Shown: positions 1 to 12,118 of the stretch, in pieces | Layout: each line of letters opens with the position of its first letter | How positions within the stretch are numbered: position 1 is the first letter of the stretch | Source: Nansenia antarctica | Taxonomy: Eukaryota > Chordata > Actinopteri > Argentiniformes > Microstomatidae | Direction of reading: 5' to 3' | NCBI GenBank assembly: GCA_963989245.1 | Contig: OZ022349.1 | Coordinates: forward strand, 24,825,632-24,889,631 | Length of the DNA stretch: 64,000 nucleotides | The notes under the pieces: model-generated | The model's database searches: none | What the model saw: the letters and a program-made list of their open reading frames with translations, nothing else | Told to the model about the DNA's origin: nothing | Made by a program: the position numbers and the translations under genes

Positions 1-111
1 CGTGCCAGGACTCCCAGGAATGTCTGCCTCCCTCCCATCTGACATGTGGGAAGGTTTAACCTCATCTGGGGTGTGTGTGTGGGGGGGGGGGGGGGGGTTT
101 CACCCTGGTAT

Positions 112-214
<103 letters not shown>

Positions 215-302
215 CTGGTGTACTGGTACACATACATGGAGTATGTACACTGAAGCCAAACGCCACTTGAGAGAGGGCATGGGGGTGGAAGGGGGTGGGA
301 AG

Positions 303-392
303 GTGTGTGTGTGTGTGTGTGTACGTGTACGTGTGTGCGTCTGTGTCTGTGTGTGTGTGTGCGTGTACATGCGTGTGTGTGTGTGTGTGTCT
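303..392. repeat. imperfect (TG)n microsatellite
   Basis: TG units interrupted by CG, TA and CT dimers. No coding signal is seen around it. Confidence 0.9.
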
Positions 393-2268
393 GTCTCCGT
401 ATGTGTATGTTCTCGGAAAAGAATAGTGACCTCAGGAAGTCAGATACAAGTATAAAACATATTCATACACACAATGAAAGGTGCAGTCATCCTGCCTGCC
501 TTCCAATAACCTCATCCCATCATCCGTCTCTGCAGTGGCGTGCTAACACAGAGGTCCCAGATGTGGCCCCATGCGCTAGTCACTCGGGTCTGTACGATGG
601 GACACGTGCCACTGTTCTGGTCACAGGCACTAGGGGTCAGGCGCTCACTGTTAAGACCCGCCCCGCCATCAGCCCTCCTGATTGCAAGCCTCTGGTTTAT
701 TTGGATTATGCACGGGGACTCTGTGCCCAATTGGTTTGATTTGACTCACCCCAACTTTAAAAAAAAACATTTAGTCTCCATGAACTCCCAACGCTAAACG
801 CTAAGTCAGAGGTTGGGTTACACCTAGATTACAGAGAGGGAACGGGTGAGTGTGTCGGGTGTGTGTGTGTGTGTCTGTGTGTGTGTGTGAGGCCACTGAG
901 GAGAAGGAGGGATAGCATATAATAGGGTTAGCAATAAATCCAATTAGAATCTTTGGGAAGGGCTAAGAGTGTAGAGTTTGGCGTCCCCCTCCTCTGCTGA
1001 GGTCTTAATCACACAGAACATCGGTGCTACTTATTCATCCTCTCTGCTTTTATTGGACCACCGCAGACTTCCAAAGGCAGCAGTCCGCGTTTATGCAAAC
1101 AATCTCTTTTTCCTAGAGCGAAAGGAGAGGCTCCTCTGTCTCTGTCTCTCCCTGTGTTTGCTTAAATATCACCCCGTAATCTGTGTTTAATTAGCACATT
1201 TGATTTGGGGGGGATAGAAATCGTCCCGAATGGTTGATCTTGGACATCGGGGGAGTTTCTTCTGCCGAGATCTCTCTGTTTTAGATGGCCGGGGTTCCCG
1301 CTCTCGCCAGCCAATCTGAGGTGTTTTTTTTCTTTTTTTCTTCTTCCTCCTTCCGAAGAACAAGAACTCAGGAACATTTGATCGGTTCCAGTTGATCTAG
1401 TCTGGAACAGTAACATAACTTTATCTAACAGGTTAGGTCCCGTCGGGGCGGACCTTGAAACGGGGAGAGACAGAATCGAACCCCTCCTCCTCCTCCTCCT
1501 CCTCCTCCTCCTCCTCGTGTCCTCGCATGTTTCTGAAATGAGGTCAAGCGTTAGCAGCTCCCTCCCTGTGGTCCCCTGGATATCGTTGACTAACAACGTT
1601 AAGATGGAGGAGATACCGTCGTAATGAGAAAGGCGAGACACGGTCACCGAACGACCCCTGACCTCACAAGTCGGCCATCTTGGGACATCAACAGTCGAGG
1701 CCGCTTGTGTTATGATTTCGGTGTTGATGTTACAAAATATAATCAGCTGCCCCTCCACAGAGACAATGTCACCGCGCGACGTCTGACCTCACACGTCGGC
1801 CATCTTGAGACAAAAACAGTTGAGGCCATTTCTGTTCTGATTTCAGTGTTGATGTTACAAAACAGAATGGGCTGCCCCTCCTCTCTGAGCTGTGTCCTCA
1901 CTCCTCATTTTGGAGTTATCTGGGTCATAACGGGCCAGCAGGTTTTATGCGTTTACAGTAATTCCACTGCATTTTGGATTATTGAATTAAATCATTATCT
2001 CGAATAAACGACTCCATTCGGAGCGTATGTTTGAAGTAACGATTGAGCGTTTCTGTCACTGATTGTGTATATCCAATACAAACATGATACCCTCAGCTCC
2101 GACTGAAAGGCTTTGAACAGATTATATACAGATAAGAAGGTGACCCAATTTAGTCCCAAACATGTTGTGCTCCACATTTCTCCACATTTCTTTTGACGTC
2201 ATGCTCGGGATTAATTAGGCCAATACGCATTAGAGAATAAACCTCTTTAAATGTCTTCTCTGTTTCAG
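393..2268. other. non-coding stretch with a CCT array and a tandem duplication
   Basis: No exon was recognised here. It contains a (CCT)n array at about 1482-1516. It also holds a diverged tandem duplication: about 1628-1756 and 1757-1882 share the phrases for 'cggccatcttg', 'gttgaggcc' and 'tgttgatgttacaaaa', each ending in 'ctgcccctcc'. A short TG array lies at 858-890. Confidence 0.6.
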
Positions 2269-2349
2269 ATCTTCTGCCGTGCCTTGAGGAGTTTATACAA
2301 CAGTGAACGCTGCGGTGATATCACTGAGGAAGTTGAAGATGTAGCTTCG
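2269..2349 (+). CDS. candidate internal exon, gene not recognised
   Basis: An 81-nt segment open in one frame (27 codons, beginning Ile-Phe-Cys-Arg-Ala-Leu). It is preceded by a strong pyrimidine tract ending in 'ctgtttcag' and followed by the consensus donor 'gtaagtag'. Its length is a multiple of three, so it would be a phase-neutral exon. I do not recognise the peptide and see no partner exon on the same strand within several kb. It could be a chance match or an exon of a gene running in from the left. Confidence 0.3.
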
Positions 2350-3058
2350 GTAAGTAGCTTCGACAACACGTTGGCAACTCATTCCCTGGGCGTAAACCGG
2401 CGGCTCCTCCCAGTACTTAAGTGAAAAACGGGCCTGATCGAAAACACATGAGCTGCCTCAAAGTGGCAAAGCCTCCGCGCGTCAAACCTTCGCCGAGAAG
2501 ATCGCTTTGGATGTATCCACGTCAAATATGTCAGTGTGCAAGCCCAGACACTTGAAGAAGGAGTAGTGGAGGCCTGACGTTTTCCAAACTTATCGAATCA
2601 TATCTGGTTACCCTCGCTGGAAGCACGCAGCGGCCTCACCGTTTCGAAAGCTCTTAGTGAAATTGTCAGGGATTCAGCCGCCGTGCCCAGGCACCCCCCC
2701 CCTTCCCCCTACCCCCCCCCCCCCCCTTGTCATTAGCCAAGAGATTGCAACTGATATCTTTTCAACTCCTGTCAGGTGCATTTTCGTTCTTCTCTCTGGG
2801 TTCACTCTTCGATAGTCGTCCCTGGCAATTAGCATATCTGTAGAGGAGTGAAATGGGGGGGGGCGGATGTTGATTCAGATGGGCCAGCAGGGTTTTCCAC
2901 TGCAGCTTGTGAGGGCAGAGAAGGCGATGAGGCTTCTCTCAGCACTACTGTGTGAGGTTAGTGGTTGCATGTTTAGTGGAGGTGGTTTGGACTCAATCAC
3001 ACACTCTCGTAGGGGAAGCCTGCCTGAGAGTTGTGACCTCAAATCTCTTCTTTAGATG

Positions 3059-3063
<5 letters not shown>

Positions 3064-3102
<39 letters not shown>
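3064..3102. repeat. (AT)n microsatellite
   Basis: About 19 AT units, immediately upstream of a SINE. Confidence 0.95.
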
Positions 3103-3103
<1 letters not shown>

Positions 3104-3111
3104 TGTATAGG

Positions 3112-3263
3112 CATATGGCATTTAGCTGACACTTTTATCCAAAGTGCCTTACATTGCAGCGAATGCATAGACTCTTCAGTATATAAGGTCCCAGCGGGTA
3201 TCAAACCCACAACCTAAGCGTTGTTAGCACCATGCTCTACCACACTGAGCCACAGAGGACCAG
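3112..3263 (-). mobile_element. tRNA-derived SINE (family A)
   Basis: The tail on the left contains 'catttagctgacactttta', a phrase common in teleost SINEs. The right side reads on the minus strand as a tRNA-like head: 'ggctcagt', 'ggtagagcatggtgctaac', and a B-box-like 'gggtttgatacc'. A second copy with the same order lies at 23176-23333. Identification rests on the two matching copies and the tRNA-like promoter boxes. Confidence 0.75.
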
Positions 3264-3311
3264 AGAAGGACAATGTCCTCTTGGTCAAATGGTGATTTTC
3301 AACGTTGTTGA

Positions 3312-3490
3312 AACGTTGTTGAAAATCAATGACACACTTGTTAGTCAAGCCAAAACACTGCAACGCAATGGATTCGGTGAGTAATCCCCAAGTTAGTGTA
3401 GAGTAGTGGGGATTACTCTCTGAATCCATTGCATTGCATTGCAATGTTTTGGCTTGACTAACGAGTGTGTCATTGATTTTCAACAACGTT
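3312..3490. repeat. long inverted repeat (foldback element)
   Basis: The arms are 3312-3389 and 3408-3490, separated by 18 nt. They pair along almost their whole length, with a few mismatches and one 5-nt length difference ('gcatt' repeats in the right arm). The outer left edge shows a short tandem copy of 'aacgttgttg'. The structure fits a hairpin MITE; no gene was found inside. Confidence 0.8.
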
Positions 3491-4422
3491 GACATTTATT
3501 TAAATCTTTCTGAATAAAAAGTCCGAACATTTTGATCGGTTGGCGACTTGTTCCCCCGGTTTCACCAGCTGCTGCTGTCACAAATGTGTCCAAGATATTT
3601 ACGTACTCGGGAGAAAAACAACATTCAACATGTCACGTTTAAACGGTGGTTGTTGTGGTGAAGAAAAACAGAGCTCTGACTCAACCTCCAGCTGAGTTGT
3701 AAACCTTATTCACAACCGTTAGGAGCAGCAGCTGCGTTGGGATCAATTAAAACTTTATCTCGCCTAAAAGTTTCACTCTGAACTCCATAAATTCACACAT
3801 TACATTCAGAGAGCAATAATGGCCAATGGTGTGTATTTTCCAAACGTGTTTTCTCTCTCTCGCTCGCTCTCTCTCCCTCTCCTTCTCTCCCCCTTTTCTT
3901 TTTCACTTTGGCCTGTAATTATTTTCTTCGCAGCTGTTAACAGATGTTCAGAGAAGAAAGGGGCCGAAATCGGTTTCATTAAAAGTGTAACGAGTGACCA
4001 GGGAAGGCCCTATAAACCGGAGACAAAGTGAGAGAACAGCCAACACTCTCCGACGCTCTGTAAACGTTCACACAGAGCTGAGGGGAGAGGAGGAGAGGAG
4101 GGGTGGGGGGGTGGGGGGTGGGGGGTGGTGGGCGGGGTGTGGAGGTGAGGGGCTCGAAAGATTTGTGAGAATTGGACAGGGTTTTGCTCTACCAAGACAA
4201 ATAACAATAAAAAGACACACCAGAATCTGTGAACAAGGCTTTCAAATCGTCAAGATGAGAATTCTGAAATTGATAAGTTTTGGCTGAAACAGACTGTGTT
4301 TTTTTGGTTTCCGAGAAGATGTTAACACACCCCTGGTGGAGAAGAACTAACCCAGTGTTTTTGTAAGTGTGTGAGGTGGTCAAGCAGCACCTGGTGTGAG
4401 GCTATGTCCAGCACTCGTGACT
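3491..4422. other. non-coding stretch
   Basis: I see no gene. It holds a CT-rich run at 3850-3900 and a G-rich run at about 4083-4145. A purine-pyrimidine asymmetry is visible but nothing conserved could be named. Confidence 0.5.
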
Positions 4423-4565
4423 TCAGTCGTCCTCGCCGTGTCCAAACAGATGCTCCCGCAGCATGAGGTCCTTCAGAAACCAGAAGACGTTAAAGATAAT
4501 GTTGGAGGAATAAGATACAGGGTATTCGAGGCCGATCGCTTGGTCGTTCGGTACGAAATCTGTTT
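4423..4565 (-). CDS. candidate terminal exon, gene not recognised
   Basis: On the minus strand an acceptor-like 'cagcttgcag' is followed by an open frame of 47 codons to a stop. The last 22 codons are strongly G/C-ending, as in expressed vertebrate exons. They read Asn-Ile-Ile-Phe-Asn-Val-Phe-Trp and end Gly-His-Gly-Glu-Asp-Asp-stop. I cannot name the protein, and no upstream exon was found. It may be an exon of an unannotated gene or a chance reading frame. Confidence 0.25.
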
Positions 4566-4899
4566 CTGCAAGCTGAAGGTCAACCGCGGTGTAGAGACAA
4601 CCAACTGACCTGCCCTGCCTCTTCGCCTGACTCCCTGTGGACGTATTCATTTCATATCATCAGGAAGAAATTGGCAACATCTTGATAATTAGTCGACTAT
4701 TCCCCCCCCAAAAAAGTCTTCCAGTGCCAAAAAAACATACGATTGTCAGTAGTCAAAAAATACTTGACATTTACTGCAACAGTTTGTGTAGTTCTGACTC
4801 ATCCAGCTTGGCACATTGGAATAACAGGCTACATGCTGAAACAATTACAGGCATAATTTCGGGTGTTTTAACAGCTGAAGATGGGGGTAGGATCTGAGT

Positions 4900-5013
4900 T
4901 CGGGGGGGGTGCGGGGGAGATGTGTGAGTGTGTGTGTGTGTGGGTGGGGGTGGGGGTGGGGGGTGGGGGGGGTGGTGAATCAGGGAATGACAAGAGAAAC
5001 TAGACCGATCATG

Positions 5014-5064
<51 letters not shown>

Positions 5065-5097
5065 TGTCCATGTGTGTGTGTGTGTGTGTGTGTGTGT
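4900..5097. repeat. G-rich run and (TG)n microsatellite
   Basis: An imperfect TG/GGGGT run at 4900-4975 is followed by a (TG)n array of about 80 nt with one 'agtgtcca' interruption. Confidence 0.95.
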
Positions 5098-5469
5098 CCT
5101 CTTCCATGTCCATGGTGTCATTGTTGGCCATCACCGACTCTCTGCTTAATGAATACAGCTGCTTCACACATTGACTGACACTATGGCAAAGCAAACAATC
5201 GGCCTTAAAGCAATGTCATGAATGTCTGTGAATGAGGTGATTGTTTATATGAACAAACGTTCATATACTTCAAGTAGTAGTAGCCAACCAGTTACACTCA
5301 CTCTGCTGGCCTTTGCAGGTGGAATTCTGTCAAAGGAAATTACAATTGTGTACACTTCTGTCCATGTACACACCATCAAGCTAAAGCAGAGGTTCACCAT
5401 CCCTTCTACCCCTCTATGCAGTTTATCTACTGTAAATAATACTATATATTTAAAACAACATAATTCTTC

Positions 5470-5592
5470 CTTCTTCTAGCATTGTGACTGCCAATGGCCC
5501 TGGCCCGAGCATAGATTACTTTGTCTTGCAATGACTAATGGAGAGATAATTCACTTACTGAGACAAAATGTACTTCGTCTGCTAAATGCCGC
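5470..5592 (+). mobile_element. short dispersed repeat (family D), copy 1
   Basis: It shares an ordered set of phrases with five other sites in the window: 'tagcattgtgactgcc', 'caatggccctgg', 'agattactttgtc', 'attcactta', and a terminal 'gtctgctaaatgcc'. The other copies are at 25142, 31500 and 37283 (+) and at 22683 and 62706 (-). It has no coding capacity. The class is unknown; it may be a SINE or the tail of a longer element. Confidence 0.7.
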
Positions 5593-5852
5593 AAAAAAAT
5601 AAATAAAAATAAACATGTAACCATAGTAACACATAGGGGTTTTTCTCCCACCTTCCAACCCCCTCTTCCCCTTATAACAAATGGCCTGTCTGTAGAGTGT
5701 GTGGGGGGGGGGAGGGACACCCCAACAGACAACATCTTCAGACAGTGGACTCACGGCCATCGAACAGTAGCGTGCATCAGACCACTACAGCAGACCTACA
5801 CTATTACCTAACCCCCTTACGTTACTTAACCCCCCAACATTACCTAACCCTC

Positions 5853-6095
5853 TAGGGGCGGCTGTGGTACAAGAGGTAGAGCCGGCAAGATCGGCCGATC
5901 GGCGGTTCGAACCCTGCCTGGCTACATGTCGAGGTGTCCTTGGGCAAGATACTGAACCCCAAATTGCTCCCAATGAGCGGGCCGGGGCGCCTTGCATGGT
6001 CGCTTGCTGCCATCGGTGTGTGAATGTGTGAATGAGAGGCCGTTGTAAAGCGATTTGGAATAAGGCGCTATATAAGTCAGTCCGTTTACGTATAT
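5853..6095 (+). mobile_element. tRNA-derived SINE (family B), copy 1
   Basis: The tRNA-like head 'ggggcggctgtgg', 'aagaggtagagc' and B box 'ggttcgaaccc' is followed by 'gtccttgggcaagata', 'ctgaaccccaaattgc' and the tail 'aaagcgatttggaataagg'. Further copies run on the minus strand at 20363-20580 and 50452-50685, and a tail fragment lies at 18294-18356. Confidence 0.85.
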
Positions 6096-7078
6096 CTGTC
6101 CATCTGATCTCTCGGAGCCGACGGGAAAGGAGAGGGAAGACGCTCCAATCTCTCGTCTGAATGAAATGAAAAACCCACATGGTTGTGATTCATATCCATG
6201 GTATTGTTTTACAACACTTAAGTCAACACGATAGGAGCCACACCGAGCTGTGAGATGTCTATTCTAGACCCCCCCCCCCGTTGGACCGGATGCAGGCTCT
6301 GACTGGGCCAGGGAGGGGTGAGGGAGGGGGGAGAGAGGGGGGAGAGAGGGACGTACACCATGGTGTGTTTACTGTAAAGACGGTGAGCCACAAACAAGAG
6401 TGACCAAGGCTGTGGTGGACTGTGGTCAGTGTGGCTGGCTGTGAGCCACTGAGGACATCAGGGGAGGCTGGGAGAGGTAGAAGTCGGAGGACAGGCTCAT
6501 TGCGATGCCTGTCTCCTGTCTTCATCCACCAGCCTCTGTGGTAAAAACGCTATTTTTAAAAATGCCACCAAAATCGATAGAATGAGGAAAGTAATGTCAC
6601 TAAAACACTATTAGTGCCTATTGTTTACTTTATCTTACTACACACTAACTATGCACAGTACTCCCAGGACTCCTCACATCAAATGCCTTGTAATCTATTT
6701 CTATCTAAGTCTATATGCACCACTGACAGGCCTCAGTAGCCCCCCCCCCCTGCCAAAATAGAAGACCTCAGGGGGAAGAAATTGAGGTGAATTCCTTCGC
6801 ACTGAGAAGGTGCCACAGCAGATAACCCTAGTCAGGGGAGAGTGCTGCGGTGGCCACATCCATCAGAATGTCTGTCGTCCATTTAAACATGAGGGGGGTT
6901 GAGGAGGGGGCAAGGGGGTGTGTGTGGGGGGGGGGGGGTCAGAGGGGTTGGGGGCCTGTTGAGTCTTCGCCAAGTCTCATAATCATATCACTAAGCCCCT
7001 CAGTCAGGTCAATGGAAGTTCACCCCTCAACGCTATCGGCTGGCCGACGTAGGAGTCGTAGCGTACACACCCCGAACT
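6096..7078. other. non-coding stretch
   Basis: Poly-C/G runs and a GGGA-rich patch (6313-6350). No gene or element was recognised. Confidence 0.5.
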
Positions 7079-7079
7079 A

Positions 7080-7121
<42 letters not shown>

Positions 7122-7224
7122 CATACATTGAAGAGTGAAGTAACCCTGTTTACCCCCTACGGAAAGACGATGGGTGCCGTGTTGTAAGGGAGTTGGCTGT
7201 GGAATGCCCACTCCAGAAATGAGA

Positions 7225-7270
<46 letters not shown>

Positions 7271-7396
7271 TATACACATCCCAAACTAAGAGTGAAGTAA
7301 CACTTATTTACTCCCTACAAAAAGCATTGCTTGTCAGCTGTGGAATGCCCACTCCAGAAATGTGAGATTAGTTTGTGTGTGTGTGTGTGTGAGAGA

Positions 7397-7443
<47 letters not shown>

Positions 7444-7638
7444 AGGCTGTCCCTCCTCCTTATCAGGTGCAGCCTCTCCAGCCTGCCTGAGGCCTTGTGT
7501 GGTATCAGGGTAGAGAGGAGAGCAAACATCTGTAGTTGACATGAGCTCGCCGCTAATTGGTTGTTAAACTGTGATTAGGTGCATGACTAAGGCTCCGAGG
7601 AGCGCGCTGATAAAGCTGTCCATTAGCTGTGCAAATTT

Positions 7639-7732
<94 letters not shown>

Positions 7733-7790
7733 ACTGCATGTCTGAGGCCTGAGGTACATGATAATCAAAACATGGAACCGATCTCAATTT

Positions 7791-7845
<55 letters not shown>

Positions 7846-7930
7846 TGTGAGAGAGAGAGAAAGAGAGCTGCATGCCTGCGGCCTGAGGTACGTAATAATC
7901 AAAACAAGAAACCAACAGACAGGGAGATTC
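7079..7930. repeat. cluster of TG/GA microsatellites with duplicated unique segments
   Basis: TG arrays lie at about 7081-7118, 7229-7267, 7374-7442, 7640-7674 and 7794-7845, with a GA array at 7675-7731. The unique DNA between them is duplicated. 'gaagtaac' and 'tggaatgcccactccagaaa' occur at about 7135-7229 and again at 7290-7373. 'gcatgtctgaggcctgaggt' with 'aataatcaaaaca' occurs at about 7735-7770 and 7869-7905. Confidence 0.85.
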
Positions 7931-8017
7931 AAAGTTTGACCAACAGCGGTTAGCGGAGAAATGTTTCTGTGTTATCGGTTTTCATTTCATGGTTCACCTC
8001 CCTCCTAAACAGCCTTC

Positions 8018-8075
8018 TTTCTTTCTTTCTTTCTTTCTTTTTCTTTCTTTCTTTCTTACTTACTTACTTACTTTT
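8018..8075. repeat. (TTTC)n then (TTAC)n microsatellite
   Basis: Tetranucleotide array with one interruption, changing to TTAC units near its right end. Confidence 0.9.
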
Positions 8076-10121
8076 AGCAGCGATTAACCTTCTAACTTCT
8101 CTTCAAAGCGACACTATCGTTACAATGTCGTACAAACACTTGAAACCCTCTAATCCTTTGTCGAGTTCCTCACCCCTCTACGGAACGCACCGGACCGCTC
8201 GACTCTCTCAGTTCTTCTTCTGCGGTGCGTGACGACCTCTGCAGTGTTGTGTTACAATTAATTTTCTGTTTCTGTTTGGTCCAGGAAATGGAGTCAGAGG
8301 CTGCTTACCCTAACCTTTCCTGTGTGAATTGGCCACTTGTTTCAGGTTTGAAGAAGAAGAAGAAAAAAAAAAAAGAGAAAAAGGAGTAGTCGGCCTGTAA
8401 TATAAGGAAGTTTTATGCAGGTGACCTTTGACCTTCACGTCTCCCTATTTACGTCTCAGAAAAATAGTGAAATTATGACACTTAACAACACTGTCGCCTC
8501 CAGGCGTCTGGAGCGACTCAGCGATGACTGGGAGCCATTGAGACTCGGGGGTCAACCCTTGACACCCCTCACTCTTGTTTTAATTGTGGCACATTGGAAC
8601 ACATTCACCTTGACATCTCATGAAAATGTAAGAATAACTGTATTTTAAATAGCTTGTAAAACATGTGTTACTTAAGCTGGCGGGGTTTTTTGACAGCGTT
8701 AATAATTCTGTACGAATTCTCTCTCTCTAGGCTCTTCAGTGACCCCCTTGTTTCGTATAGGGGAAAAAAAATGTTTACGATGTTTGTCGTTGCTTGGCTT
8801 TAAACAGATTACAGAGTACACGGTAAACAGATTACTGAGACTAAAGGGAGATTAGCCTTCTTTTTTCTTCTCAAAGACTTTGCCTCGCTATCGTAGCGGA
8901 GGTGGTTTGGAAACCGCCGTCCGTACCCTTGACCTGAGACCTGAAGATGTGCTTTAGCTTCTCGAGCTAATGTCTAGGGCGTAACTTTGCACGTTTTTAC
9001 ATGTCTTCCATACGGGGATGCCCAGGTTCGAACCCTGGTCGCTCACACTGTGTAAAGGTACTAAAGAGACAGTTGCTTGACAGCTAGGAACACACAGCGT
9101 TTATGTGGAAATAATGACAGAGTGCACCAACAGAGCTGGTAAATCATTTAAAACTGACATGAGCATTACGCTGCTTTCATAGACCTCAGTACCACGGTGC
9201 TTGACGCGAGTAAGGCCAATATATGAAGCAAGGGCGCCCCCTAGAGGAAAAGCAAGAGTCGTCATCTCATTCCAAACATAGTTTATTGTCATTGTTGGAA
9301 CACATTTGTAAATATGCTATAATCTCTAGATGTAGGTCTTGATAAATGCCCCTGCAACAGGAGCTAGCATAAACAGACACTTAGGCCCCCAATTTGATTC
9401 AGTAAATATTGCTGAGCGGAGCAAAACATACCTTACAAACTCAGAATGCTCACATAATAATCACTGAATAATCACAGTGTGTGTAAACAGTCTGGAAAAA
9501 TGCATTTCTCTTTGTCTAACACCACAGGACATTCTTTATGGAACTTGGTGGTGAATGATGGTGGGTCTTTCCGGAGAAATGTTGTAGTACCGTGGCGGTA
9601 GTGTATTGTTCTCCGTTCTGCAGTCAGTGGGACGTGAGCGCCATCTGGTGGTGGGTTCTCTCCCTGCAGGAAGCCCAGGAGAAGGCCAAGTGTTGCTGGC
9701 ATTCGCATTATTAAGTGTTGCTGGCATTTACAGACTCAGCGTTTGTGGAGATTACACAGATCAGGACACGACCCTTCAGGTAAGCAATTGCGAGGTTGTA
9801 TTATTGGCTACCTCATAGAAACACAGGGTGGGAAAGGAGAACACCAATGATATACAGGGAAATATAGAACGCTTACCATCAAGGGGGGGGCGAGACTTTG
9901 TTCTTGAAGGGGCTCTGTGAAATCAATAAAGACAAATAATTATAACGTTTCAGTGCATTTTTTAGAATTTATTTTTCTCCCAGATTAACTCTTAGTTTAA
10001 CCTCATCAAGAAGAAACCTCATCGCTTACCAGTTTCCATCCGTGCGGCCGTTGTGAGGTCATAGCGGAGCTCCTTCAGGGTGGAGCAGAGGCCCAATCAC
10101 CTCTCAGGGACGCCAAACAGA
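8076..10121. other. non-coding stretch
   Basis: No recognisable gene. A short direct duplication of 'aagtgttgctggcatt' occurs at about 9689-9730. Confidence 0.5.
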
Positions 10122-10129
10122 GCCACGCC

Positions 10130-10444
10130 CAGCACTCGAGTTGAGGGGGGATGAGGGGGGATAGCATCCCCCCTGAAATAAAAACGGTCAAAATCATCCC
10201 CCTTCTAAAACTGCCATCCCCCTTTCCATCCCTTATGTCTTTTTTTTATCAATGAACGTGGTATTACTGCTATTTCAACATTTAGTTTCACGCATATTGA
10301 GTAAAATACTGTGGGCGAGGGAGGGGGCACGCACACATGCAATGACATTTTTACCAAGTCACTAAAGTCACTGACGCTGTAGGGATGCTAAAATTGTCCC
10401 CATATGATCAAATCCACCATCCCCCCTGATTTTCTTGAGTACTG
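10130..10444. mobile_element. hAT-type MITE, 315 bp
   Basis: The ends form short terminal inverted repeats beginning CAGCACTCGAG on the left and CAGTACTCAAG on the right, followed by similar GGGGGGATG blocks. An exact 8-bp duplication, gccacgcc, flanks it at 10122-10129 and 10445-10452, as hAT transposases produce. No transposase is encoded. Confidence 0.85.
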
Positions 10445-10599
10445 GCCACGCCCACACAGGAGCAGTCACTGGCCACCCCCGTCCCCCCTCTTTGATCACC
10501 TCTTCTGATTGGTGGTCACAGCGGTTTGGACTTCCCCTCCCAGGGCCCAATCAGGAGACCTCTGGAGGAGCAGAGGCTCTCTCTCTCCAAAAACAGAGG

Positions 10600-10737
10600 C
10601 TGCGTTCGTAAATTCGCTCTGAGAGCGCCAGAGCGCAACGCTGGGTTCAACGTCATAATGGGACCAAGTCATCCGATTTGGACGAGAGGCATTCCATGAG
10701 TGCTGATCAGATTTCCAGAGTGAATTTACGAACGCAG
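10600..10737. mobile_element. MITE (family E), copy 1
   Basis: The terminal inverted repeats CTGCGTTCGTAAATTC agree in 21 of 22 positions at the two ends. The flanks show a partial repeat of 'acaga', so the target duplication is not settled. A diverged second copy is at 30455-30590, sharing 'aaattcgctctgagag', 'ctgggttcaacgtc' and 'gcattccatgagtgctgat'. Confidence 0.75.
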
Positions 10738-11012
10738 ACAGAACCTGCATGGTCCTGTCCTCCCCGTCTCTCTGCTGAGAGGCCAATCAACCAGCAATCA
10801 GGTTCCCCCCTGAGTATCTATCTGGCTGTGCCACATGTTAATCAGTCCCCCATCATGATGGTGGTGGTGGTGGTGTTCCCGTTTATTGCTTCCCCCCGCC
10901 CCCCCTCCTTCATTGTGCCGGTATCACCTTACGCCTGTGATCTTTATCTGCAAATGAGGTCAGTACAGCAAGCAGATCGGATTTCCACACACTGGCTCTC
11001 AAGAAGATTATT

Positions 11013-11065
<53 letters not shown>

Positions 11066-11087
11066 CGTGTGCGTGTGTGTGTGTGTA
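11013..11087. repeat. (TG)n microsatellite
   Basis: Dinucleotide array with CG interruptions in its right third. Confidence 0.95.
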
Positions 11088-11444
11088 GACTGTTCTGAGG
11101 TCAAACGTGCCTGTCATCTCTTGTCTGGTGATGATGTCACCGCTCTCTCCCTCGAGGCCCTGATGCTTCTCATTAGGAGCTGAGCTCTCTGTGTTTCTGT
11201 CTCCGCCTCAGAGCTCCTTTACGTTGTCTTACAGTATCAGCCACACAACCTTTACACGTGTACGACATGTCCCCTTGTATACGGTTACCCCCTTAAGAAT
11301 AATTGGCCACTCTCCTCAAAAAAGGGAACATATGTCCCAAACCACAACGCATGCCTCCGTCCCTCCGTCCGTCCATCCCCATCACCCATATCCCTCCTTT
11401 TTTGTAAGATTAATTTTTTCTGAGTGGGGTATGAGTCCCACTCA

Positions 11445-11615
11445 TATTTTTTATTTTATTGGACAGATACAGTAAAGATAGTCAGGAAAGTAAGGAGAAG
11501 AAAGGAGAGAGGGCATGTCAGCAGGGCATGGGCCGGATCCGAACCCATGCCGACATGGGCATATGTGTGCACTGTAGACCGTGGTGCTAGACCACCGGAC
11601 CAGCCCAGGCCACCC
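11445..11615 (-). mobile_element. tRNA-derived SINE (family C)
   Basis: On the minus strand there is a tRNA-like head with 'ggtctagcaccacgg' and the B box 'gggttcggatcc', followed by an AT-rich tail with 'ttattttattgg' at the left end. The layout matches common teleost tRNA-SINEs that carry a 'gccggatccgaaccc' block. Confidence 0.65.
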
Positions 11616-11689
11616 CATCTCCCCCTCTATGCAAATACACCATCATTCAGGTTATGACTCATGAACGCACAAACGTCATCTTTGGAACC

Positions 11690-11942
11690 ATGAACCATGA
11701 CTGACAGTTGATATGTCATTGACTGGGAGTTTCAATCTGTCACTGAAACAGCATGAAATATTGGGAAATTGATTTGACAAATGTACTATGATGCAAATAG
11801 GCGTGCCCATAACAATGTGTCTATAAGCTTCATCGTGGACCATGACTGGCAGGTCAGTGACACCTAGAAATTCAGCCTGCCATTGAAACAGCATGAACGA
11901 ATGGGGGAAATTGGCTTGACAAATGAACTATGATGCAAATGA
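11690..11942. repeat. diverged tandem duplication, about 130 bp unit
   Basis: Both halves carry 'accatgactg', 'gaaacagcatgaa', 'gggaaatt' and 'tatgatgcaaat' in the same order. No gene was seen in it. Confidence 0.65.
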
Positions 11943-12057
11943 TGCGTCTCCGAGGCTGAGTGAATGCCGATTCAGATGCTTGCTGATGAAAAGGTCAAGC
12001 AGGGCCTAGTTCACAACGGTGTCTTTGTGTCCCCCAGCCCAACCTCCACCACCTCCA

Positions 12058-12118
12058 CCCCCATAACCTCCCTCCTCTACCCCCATAACCTCCCTCCTCT
12101 ACCCCCATAACCTCCCCC
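12058..12118. repeat. 24-bp minisatellite, about 2.5 copies
   Basis: The unit begins 'cccccataacctccctcctc'; the copies are near identical. Confidence 0.85.
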
